NCBI RefSeq assembly: GCF_016811075.1
Contig: NZ_JAFBGL010000002.1
Location: forward strand, 62,001 to 126,000
Direction: 5' to 3'
Length of the DNA: 64,000 nucleotides
Origin: Oceaniferula flava
GTDB lineage: Bacteria > Verrucomicrobiota > Verrucomicrobiia > Verrucomicrobiales > Akkermansiaceae
Below are positions 57,926 through 64,000 of this stretch, piece by piece; positions within the stretch are counted from its first letter, which is position 1; each line of letters opens with the position of its first letter. Made by a program: the position numbers and the translations under genes. The notes below the pieces were generated by a model. It saw nothing but the letters and a program-made list of their open reading frames with translations. It did not search any database and was not told where the DNA came from.

Positions 57926-60004
57926 TTACTGCACTCCGCCGAGGTGTTTTTTGAAGAACTCGATGCGCTTGCGCCGCATGTGCGGTTTTTCCCCGCAGCC
58001 GTGGCCGGCGCCGGGGACGAGGTAGTATTCGAAGTCCTTGTCCGCTTTCAGCAGGGCATCCACCAGCTGGGTGGTGGATGAGGGGTCGACGTTGGTATCG
58101 AGCTCGCCCACGGTCAACATCAGCGCGCCTTGGAGTTTGGCGGCATGGGTGCTATTCGCTTGTTGTTCATAATGCGGGCCGATCGGCCAGTCCATCCACT
58201 GCTCGTTCCACCAGATTTTATCCATCCGGTTGTCGTGGCAGCCGCAATCCGAGGCGGCGGCCTTGTAAAACTCACCGTGGTGTAGCATGGCGGCGGTCGA
58301 GCTCTGGCCACCGGCCGAGCCCCCGAGGATGCCCACGCGGGAGGTATCGATGTAGGGTCGGGTAGCTGCGGCGGCCTTGATCCATTTGATCCGATCCGGG
58401 AAGCCGGAGTCGACCAAGTTTTTATAGCAGAAATGGGTGAAGTCGTGGTGGCGGTAGTTGGTGCCCAGGGCGTCGATCTGCACCACCACAAATCCCTCCG
58501 CGGCAAATTCTGTCATCAGGTGGTAGGACGTTCTGAACGCCTTCGGCACAAAGGCGCTGTGCGGGCCGGCGTAGATGTGTTCGATGACCGGGTATTTCTT
58601 GTTCGGATCGTAGTTCGGCGGTGTGATGATGACGCCCCAGACATCGAAGCGGCCGTTGCGATCTTTGCAGTGGAATCTCTCAGGCATGCGCAGGCCGTGT
58701 TGCGCCCAGCTGCTGGCATCAGCGCGCAGGAGTTCTCTGACCAGCGATCCATCGGCGCTGCGACGGAGCTCGTAGACCGGTGGGTGATCGACTCTCGACC
58801 AGGTGTCAATGTAGTGGCTGCCATCGGGGGAAAACTCCAGCTTGTGGGTGCCGTCGCCCTGCGTCAGTGCGGTCAGCTCGCTGCCATCGAAGTTCACCCG
58901 GTAGTAATGGAGGTGGTAGGGATCTTCGCCGGGGTTTTTACCACTGGCGCTGAAGACCAATTGGCGGGCCTCGGTGTCGACGTCGATGACATCGCGGACA
59001 AACCAATTTCCCTGGGTGATGCGATGTTTCACGCTGCCGCTTTTGGCATCGAGTAGGTAGAGGTGGCGCCAGCCGTCGCGATCCGATCCCCAGATGATTT
59101 CGCCCGTTTCGGTGAGGTCCTTGTGGTAGCGGATGCCGTAAACGTGGATGTAGGTATCGCTTTCTTCTTTGGCGATGAGTCGCTGTTCGCCGCTTTTGGC
59201 ATCCATCGAGATGAGGTAGTGTTTGCCGAAGCCCCGCTCGATGTATTCGTAGAGCAGCGCGCTGCCATCGTGGTTCCACTCGGCCTCACCCAGGCTGTAT
59301 TGATCCGCGGTGAGCTTGGGATCGGGGGCGTGCTCGGATTGACCATCGAGGCTGAAAATGCGCGGTTCGGTGCGATCGATGTGGTCGCCCGGTTTGTCGT
59401 AACGCACGGTGAGAAGCTTCGGCTGCAACTGTTTCTTCGGTGACGATTCCACCAGGGTGATGGTGCGCCGTTGGCCGGGCTGGACGTGGCGGGCCATGAA
59501 GTGTGTGGAGCTCGGGCTCCAGCTGATGGGTCCGGTGTAGTAGCTGCCGTTCTCGCTGGCAGCTCCGAGCGGCTTTTTGGCGGAGTCGCTGCCGAGCTTT
59601 TGCAGAAAGACCCGACCGTCCTCGATGCTGGCGCGCCACTGGCCGTCCGGTGAGTCCTGGCGACTGTCGGATTTTTTCCCGCGCCTAGACGATTTGCGTG
59701 ACGGACGTTTTTTGGTTTCAGCCGACTGTTTCGGCAGCTGTTTGGGATCGATCCCTTCCTCGGCCTGACCATCCGCCAGCTGAACCTGGACCCACTGCTC
59801 GGTGATCTTGCCGCTTTGGGGATCGCGCGATTGCTTTTTGAATGCCAAGGCACCGTCCACCCAGCGGAATGCCGGTTTCAGGTTGGTGACCGTTTCCTTG
59901 GACAGCTGCGAGGCCTGTTTCCACTTTTGGCTGTATTCCGCAGTGCTGGTCGCCTGCGCCTGGACCTGGAGTAGGTAGCTGAGAAGGATGAGCGTTCGAA
60001 TCAT
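57926..60004 (-). CDS. S9 family prolyl-oligopeptidase/DPP-IV-like, exported
   Basis: 692 residues. Signal peptide (TLILLSYLLQVQAQA). Residues about 30-440 form the DPP-IV N-terminal beta-propeller (blades with WSPSSTHFMARH, EWNHDGSALLYEYIERG, FSPDGSHYID). The catalytic half has HIYAGPHSAFVPKAF, GGSAGGQSS (Ser), GELDTNVDPSST (Asp) and GAGHGC (His). It cleaves peptides, usually after Pro, or hydrolyses acyl-peptides, in the periplasm. Single gene. Confidence 0.92.
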   Translation of the reverse strand: MIRTLILLSYLLQVQAQATSTAEYSQKWKQASQLSKETVTNLKPAFRWVDGALAFKKQSRDPQSGKITEQWVQVQLADGQAEEGIDPKQLPKQSAETKKRPSRKSSRRGKKSDSRQDSPDGQWRASIEDGRVFLQKLGSDSAKKPLGAASENGSYYTGPISWSPSSTHFMARHVQPGQRRTITLVESSPKKQLQPKLLTVRYDKPGDHIDRTEPRIFSLDGQSEHAPDPKLTADQYSLGEAEWNHDGSALLYEYIERGFGKHYLISMDAKSGEQRLIAKEESDTYIHVYGIRYHKDLTETGEIIWGSDRDGWRHLYLLDAKSGSVKHRITQGNWFVRDVIDVDTEARQLVFSASGKNPGEDPYHLHYYRVNFDGSELTALTQGDGTHKLEFSPDGSHYIDTWSRVDHPPVYELRRSADGSLVRELLRADASSWAQHGLRMPERFHCKDRNGRFDVWGVIITPPNYDPNKKYPVIEHIYAGPHSAFVPKAFRTSYHLMTEFAAEGFVVVQIDALGTNYRHHDFTHFCYKNLVDSGFPDRIKWIKAAAATRPYIDTSRVGILGGSAGGQSSTAAMLHHGEFYKAAASDCGCHDNRMDKIWWNEQWMDWPIGPHYEQQANSTHAAKLQGALMLTVGELDTNVDPSSTTQLVDALLKADKDFEYYLVPGAGHGCGEKPHMRRKRIEFFKKHLGGVQ

Positions 60005-60079
60005 TACCTCGCTAAACGATGCCGGGAACGGTGATCTTACGCGGCTGGCGAATCTGTGCTGAAAATGGAAGCAGGGCTA

Positions 60080-60113
60080 AAAAGAAAGGCCGCCTCCATA
60101 GGGAGACGGCCTT
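60080..60113 (-). terminator. Rho-independent terminator of the RRM gene
   Basis: A 12-position stem (60086-60097 with 60102-60113; one C-A mismatch), loop of 4, and on the minus strand CTTTCTTTTT. It ends the RNA-binding protein gene at 60138-60410. Confidence 0.88.
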
Positions 60114-60137
60114 AAAAAGGGAATGTCTAGAGAGAGA

Positions 60138-60410
60138 TTACCAGTTGTCGCGACGTGGTGGACGCTCCTCGCGTGGGCGAGCTTCGTTGACGGTCAGGTT
60201 TCTGCCGTCCACGGATTGGCCGTTGAGGGCTTCGATCGCTTTTTGAGCGTCGCCATCATCGGGCATTTCGACGAATCCAAATCCTTTGGATCGTCCTGTG
60301 TCTCTGTCTTGGATAATTTTGGCGCTAGCGACGGATCCATGCTCTGCGAAGAGGTTTTGGAGATCGTTATCACTGAGTCCGTAAGACAGGTTACCTACAT
60401 ATATGTTCAT
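60138..60410 (-). CDS. Small RRM-type RNA-binding protein
   Basis: 90 residues from the ATG at 60410 (MNIYVGNLSYGLSDNDL); a longer frame starts at 60431 but the first 7 residues are non-family. RNP2 is IYVGNLSY and RNP1 is RSKGFGFVEM, both intact. A Pro/Arg-rich tail (RPREERPPRRDNW) follows. Single-RRM proteins of this kind (RbpA-like) bind U- or G-rich RNA and are often cold-regulated in cyanobacteria and proteobacteria. Both 5' and 3' flanks are AT-rich; the 126-base leader upstream might carry regulation, but no thermometer or riboswitch pattern could be assigned. Confidence 0.94.
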   Translation of the reverse strand: MNIYVGNLSYGLSDNDLQNLFAEHGSVASAKIIQDRDTGRSKGFGFVEMPDDGDAQKAIEALNGQSVDGRNLTVNEARPREERPPRRDNW

Positions 60411-60571
60411 TTGCTTTTCTTGTATGTGCATTGTTCAACTTGAAACTATCGATTAACCGTATGCACAAATTATTCGAGAGGGTTTTGCCTAATTGTCGGC
60501 AAAGGGAATCACCTCTTATTGAAGTAATCTTGTCCAGTTAGTCTTGTTGTAGCTTTTTTGCAAGAAGAATC

Positions 60572-60601
60572 TAAGCTCTGCGACAAGGATGTCACAGAGC
60601 T
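60572..60601. terminator. Hairpin at the end of the large PVC gene
   Basis: AAGCTCTG pairs with CAGAGCTT around a 14-base loop. On the minus strand it lies 20 bases after the stop of the gene at 60621 and is followed by a T-rich stretch, so it may terminate that gene. Weak compared with the others. Confidence 0.5.
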
Positions 60602-60620
60602 TGAGCACAAGAGCGGCTAT

Positions 60621-63600
60621 TTATTTCAGCGATTGCAGGTAATTGACCATGTCGGTGAAGTCCTTAATCGACAGCTGATCGGCCAGGTGCGGCCCCATGA
60701 GGGTGGAGTCGGCTTTGGCAACCTTGGCCACGTCTGCCATCTTCAATTTCATCGGAATGCCGGCGATATTGTGGATCACCACTTCGGTATCGGTCTTGGA
60801 TACCAAGGTGCCGGTGTGCTTGGTGCTGCCGTCCTTCATGGTGACGTCTACCCAGCTGTCCGCGATGGTGGCTTCCGGCTTGAGGATGGCTTCGGCAATC
60901 TGGTCACGGGTCAGGTGTCCGCCCAAGGTCAGCAGGTTTGGCCCTTTGATCGGGTCTTCCGGCTTGAGGTTGTGGCAGGCACCGCAGGCGGCCATGCCGG
61001 CGAAGACTTTTTTCCCGTTCGCCTTGTCGAATTTATTTTTCTCGAAGGCGAGCATGACGTCCTCGATCGAGAGGTCGCCCACTTTTTTGCCGGTGTTCTT
61101 TTTCACCACTTCCATTTTACCGATGCCTTTGAGGTTCATGCGGTGTTTGGTGGCGATGGCGGCGAGCTGGTTCTTGCCGGCGACGCTGGATTTTTCATAG
61201 GCCGAGCGATAAGCGGTCTCGATTTTCGAGGAGGCCTCCCAAGTTTCCGGCTTGTAGTATGGTCCGCGGGTGTCTGGCTGGGTGCCCCACCACCAGGAGC
61301 CGTCGTAGGCTTTTTCCCGGGTGTAAAGGCGAGCCAGGGCGCTGAGGATCTTGATCTGCAGCTTGCCGTCGCTGGTGGAGTTGAGTTTGGCAATCAGGCC
61401 GTCGACGACTTTCTGGTCGTGCATCAAGCGCAGGGCCCAGAGTGCTCCGTCTTGGTTGTCACCATCGAGGGCGGCGAGGCTGGCATCGATGGCTTCCAGT
61501 TCCACCAGTGACTGCACCGCGATGTGAGGCAGGATGATGGGGGAGTTCGGTGTGGCGTGAGGGCCTTCGCGCTTGGCATCATCGAGGATGGGGGCGGTGG
61601 CGGAGACCACGAAGCGCACGCTGCCTTGTCCCTTGGACTTGTCCGTGAGGCCGATGGTGGCCTTGAGGCGGACGTATTCGAAGGCGATCTTGAAGTGGAT
61701 CACCGAGAAGGCCTTACCGGCATAACCTTGGCTGGCGGACTTGCCGTTGACCATTTTCAGCTCAGATTTTGGGCTGGACGGGTGCTGGATTTTCGTTGGG
61801 TTAGGGTTCTTTCTCGTGGCTTTGTTGATGAGCTTGGAGAGCTTGCTTTCCTTGCCTTTGTCATCGACCAGAATCGGATCAAACCAGGCGGCGAAGTCCT
61901 GGCTGGCATCATCATCGGTGCTTTCGATGATGAGATACATGTCCTTGATGCGGTTGATATCGACGTCGATATCGAGCGTTTGGTCACCGGTGATCGGTTG
62001 ACTGGAGTAAACCGGAGCGGCCACGGATTTGGCGGCATTGTTGTCGGGTGCCGGTGGCTGGGACACGCTGAGCAGCGCTTCCGCGGCGGATTGTTTTCCG
62101 ATTCGTGCCAGAGCGACGGCGGAAGCGACCTGAACGCGTGGGTTCTCGTCCTTGATGCCGGCGATGAAGGGCGCGGTGTCCAGGCTGGTGGCGATCAGCT
62201 TGCGATCGGCCATGGCGCGGAGTGCGGATTCGCGGACGCTGGCGTCTTTGGCAAGTTCTTGCAGGGAGTCAATCCCCTTGGAGCCCATCATCTGGGCGTA
62301 GGTGAAGATCGCGGCTACCCGGGATTCGGCGCTGGCGGAGCTGTCTTTGGCGATCGCCAGAACGGCATCGCCATAGCTGTCCGGCTTGGCACGGCGCAGG
62401 ATTTCTTGCGAGACGTGCAGGCGAGTGGTGGAACTAGGAGAGCGCAGCCCCTTGACCAGGGCGTCTTGGGAGAGTTTGCCGAGCTCAGGGAAGGGGGTGT
62501 ATTTCCAATTCTTGGGTGTCACTTGCTGGATGAAGCCTTTCTTCGGGCTGCCCTTGTATCCGGCGCCATCCCAAGCGGCGAGGTAGAGTCGGCCGGAGCC
62601 GTCGACGTCGACATCAGAGATCTGAGGGCTCTGGATGAAGTCTTCCGCTTGCTGCGTGTAGGTCGGGCCGTCAGGGGTGATACGGTGGATGTAGAGGTGG
62701 TTGCGTCCCCAGTCCGCCATCATTGGCACATTGTTGTATTTCTCAGGCCAGCCTGGTTCCTGGAAGAAAAGAGCACCCGTTCCTGATCCTCCACCGAGGT
62801 CCTTGAGGGCCGGAATGGCTTCGTGGGTGAAGTGCTTGAAGAGAACCGGGTAGCCATACTCACCGGACTGAATCTGGTGGATGAATCGCACATTCCAGCC
62901 GCCACCATCGTTGGTGTTGCCGCGGGTGAAGATGTTCATGAAGGGGTCGATGGCGACATCGTAGATGTTGCGCAGGCCGTGGGTGTAGACTTCCATCTCT
63001 GTGCCGTCGGGACGCACACGGAGGATGCCACCGCCGAGCTGGGTGATCTTTTTCCCATCGGTGCCTTCAGCTCCGACAAATCCGAAATCGCCCACAGCGA
63101 TGTAAATCCAGCCGTCAATGCCCATGCGGATCCCATTGGTGGTGTGGTCTGCGCCACGTTTTTGGTTGGATTTCAGAGTGGAGACGTTTTTGACCAGTCG
63201 CTTAGCTGGACCATCGGCCTTGCCGTCGCCGTCAGCATCGGTGAAGACGCTGAGGTGCATGCCGGTCATTTTTTTCCCGGGAGGGATCACGGTGTGCAGC
63301 ACGTAAAGTTTGTCTCCAACGGCAAAGAGGCCGCGTGGGTTGTCGACCTTGGCAAAGACAGTATGCTTGTCCGCTTTGCCATCGTTGTCGGTGTCCACCA
63401 ATTTCACAATGCTTCCTTTGCCCGAGCCTTTGCCCAGTGAGCCAAGTAGATCCACCCCGACGTAGACGTCACCATTAGGGGCCGCTGATAAACAGGCTGG
63501 CGATGGAGTCACATCACTGTCGGCATACTTGGTGATGTCCAGTTCGGGTGGGTTGGCAAACAAGCTGCCGGTCGCGGTGGCGACGATCCCTGTGAGCAGG

Positions 63601-63641
63601 GAAGATCGCAACAAGGAGTTGATGAATGGTGGTCTCGTCAT
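60621..63641 (-). CDS. PVC-type dehydrogenase / cytochrome c protein with HEAT repeats
   Basis: 1006 residues. Signal peptide (LLTGIVATATGSLFANPP). Residues about 25-370 form a PQQ/GDH-like beta-propeller (PNGDVYVGVDLLGSLGKGSG, NGIRMGIDGWIYIAVGD, LRNIYDVAIDPFMNIFTRGN). Residues about 390-530 and 690-760 are HEAT repeats, with a beta-sandwich insertion between (about 540-690). The C-terminal cytochrome has KKVFAGMAACGACHNLKP (CxxCH), and VSKTDTEVVIHNIAG repeats the PVC haem-binding-domain pattern. It is periplasmic and likely oxidises sugars or alcohols. It resembles the gene at 40448 but carries an extra middle domain and stands outside the uronate operon. Confidence 0.92.
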   Translation of the reverse strand: MTRPPFINSLLRSSLLTGIVATATGSLFANPPELDITKYADSDVTPSPACLSAAPNGDVYVGVDLLGSLGKGSGKGSIVKLVDTDNDGKADKHTVFAKVDNPRGLFAVGDKLYVLHTVIPPGKKMTGMHLSVFTDADGDGKADGPAKRLVKNVSTLKSNQKRGADHTTNGIRMGIDGWIYIAVGDFGFVGAEGTDGKKITQLGGGILRVRPDGTEMEVYTHGLRNIYDVAIDPFMNIFTRGNTNDGGGWNVRFIHQIQSGEYGYPVLFKHFTHEAIPALKDLGGGSGTGALFFQEPGWPEKYNNVPMMADWGRNHLYIHRITPDGPTYTQQAEDFIQSPQISDVDVDGSGRLYLAAWDGAGYKGSPKKGFIQQVTPKNWKYTPFPELGKLSQDALVKGLRSPSSTTRLHVSQEILRRAKPDSYGDAVLAIAKDSSASAESRVAAIFTYAQMMGSKGIDSLQELAKDASVRESALRAMADRKLIATSLDTAPFIAGIKDENPRVQVASAVALARIGKQSAAEALLSVSQPPAPDNNAAKSVAAPVYSSQPITGDQTLDIDVDINRIKDMYLIIESTDDDASQDFAAWFDPILVDDKGKESKLSKLINKATRKNPNPTKIQHPSSPKSELKMVNGKSASQGYAGKAFSVIHFKIAFEYVRLKATIGLTDKSKGQGSVRFVVSATAPILDDAKREGPHATPNSPIILPHIAVQSLVELEAIDASLAALDGDNQDGALWALRLMHDQKVVDGLIAKLNSTSDGKLQIKILSALARLYTREKAYDGSWWWGTQPDTRGPYYKPETWEASSKIETAYRSAYEKSSVAGKNQLAAIATKHRMNLKGIGKMEVVKKNTGKKVGDLSIEDVMLAFEKNKFDKANGKKVFAGMAACGACHNLKPEDPIKGPNLLTLGGHLTRDQIAEAILKPEATIADSWVDVTMKDGSTKHTGTLVSKTDTEVVIHNIAGIPMKLKMADVAKVAKADSTLMGPHLADQLSIKDFTDMVNYLQSLK

Positions 63642-63735
63642 AAAAAAATGAGTTAGTGTGTTCGCAGAGCGCGATTCAAGATGAGTCGCCAGTGAATACT
63701 AGTCAAGCGGCACAAAGCTTTCTCTTTTTTTACTG

Positions 63736-64000
63736 TCAGGATCGGACCGCACCCCCCGCTGGTCCGTGATCGGTGAGCACCGCCACCAAGCATAAATCGT
63801 CGTCAAGTGGCCGGTTGCCAGTGAATTCGTTCAGGCGCTCCACCACCGCATGGGTCAGTTCATCCACCGGCAGCTGGCGGTGGGCGTGCACGGTCTCGAT
63901 GAGTTGACCGTCGCCAAACATCTCGCCCTCGGCATTTTCCGCTTCGATCAGGCCGTCGGTGAACAGCAGGTAGACATCGTCAGCCTGCAGGGCGCGGCTG
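63736..64000 (-). CDS. SpoIIE-type protein phosphatase, C-terminal fragment (cut by window edge)
   Basis: 88 codons are visible, ending at TGA (63736-63738); the N-terminus lies outside. LLFTDGLIEAENAEGEMFGD is the last PP2C motif, with the metal-binding DG, and the end reads RPLDDDLCLVAVLTD, the DD(x)T/C-type closing motif. The family (RsbU/SpoIIE) removes phosphate from anti-anti-sigma factors or kinases. Its regulatory domain cannot be seen. Confidence 0.85.
   Translation of the reverse strand, partial: SRALQADDVYLLFTDGLIEAENAEGEMFGDGQLIETVHAHRQLPVDELTHAVVERLNEFTGNRPLDDDLCLVAVLTDHGPAGGAVRS

Noticed and set aside
61524-62786. 420-codon plus-strand frame
   Set aside because: Fully antisense to the 1006-residue PVC cytochrome protein; its low-complexity Gly/Val/Asp content is typical of a shadow frame.
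1-64000. CRISPR arrays, rRNA genes, insertion sequences, replication origin
   Set aside because: No regularly spaced repeats, no rRNA signatures, no transposase-like protein and no dnaA-box cluster were seen.

Overview
The window looks like chromosome from a free-living, probably aquatic member of the Verrucomicrobiota (Verrucomicrobiales-like). The grounds are PVC-superphylum protein types: two huge beta-propeller/HEAT/cytochrome c proteins, a DUF1549/DUF1553 plus DUF1501 pair, DUF1080, a Minf_1886-type protein, a PEP-CTERM protein, sulfatase and sulfotransferase genes, and a fused MurC-MurB. Most of the DNA is moderately GC-rich, dense in genes and mostly without Shine-Dalgarno sites. Two stretches differ: about 1-1400 and about 5260-7300 are visibly AT-richer and carry accessory genes.

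Layout. 1-3645: four minus-strand genes for nucleic-acid or NAD chemistry (HNH endonuclease, RtcB-type RNA ligase, NYN-domain nuclease, SIR2-like protein cut by the left edge). 3854-5218: a membrane-anchored protein of unknown role. 5221-7335: a miniature island, in which one 600-residue P-loop ATPase gene lies between a complete tRNA-Gln gene and a 38-bp duplicate of its 3' half, the footprint of integration at a tRNA. 7299-7502: tRNA-Gln and tRNA-Glu. 7559-11593: the tesA / ybbA-ybbP neighbourhood. 11614-11963: four tRNA genes (Lys, Ser, Gly, Met-like), followed by about 1.1 kb of non-coding DNA full of hairpins. 13059-20262: scattered metabolic and hydrolase genes. 18874-23765: a planctomycete/verrucomicrobial sulfatase-DUF1501-DUF1549 group. 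24000-27259: a zinc-ribbon-like protein and a SWIM/SNF2 helicase.

27446-34044 is the cell-wall and division cluster murG - murC/murB - ddl - ftsQ - ftsA, ending without ftsZ. An L,D-transpeptidase, a beta-CASP metallo-hydrolase, tRNA-Val, an aldose 1-epimerase, a glutaredoxin-MauE fusion and a probable pseudokinase follow. 40448-50475 is a likely eight-gene minus-strand uronate-use operon (Ldh2-type dehydrogenase, uxaC, SDR, Nramp-like transporter, Gfo/Idh/MocA, TIM-barrel isomerase, DUF1080, PVC dehydrogenase-cytochrome). It ends at a strong hairpin terminator and is faced by a divergent XylR/AraC-type regulator at 50676. The right end holds secreted and surface proteins (coiled coil, vWA, PEP-CTERM), a TPR-sulfotransferase, an SGNH hydrolase, an S9 peptidase, a small RRM protein, a second giant PVC cytochrome protein and the C-terminus of a SpoIIE-type phosphatase.

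The strongest leads for new biology are the tRNA-flanked one-gene ATPase island, the NYN-SIR2 pair beside RtcB-HNH, the uronate operon with an Nramp-like permease lacking the DPGN motif, the deacetylase-fold protein missing a zinc ligand, the pseudokinase, and the G-poor A/C-rich leaders that stand where Shine-Dalgarno sites would be expected. All functional claims come from reading motifs; no database search was run.
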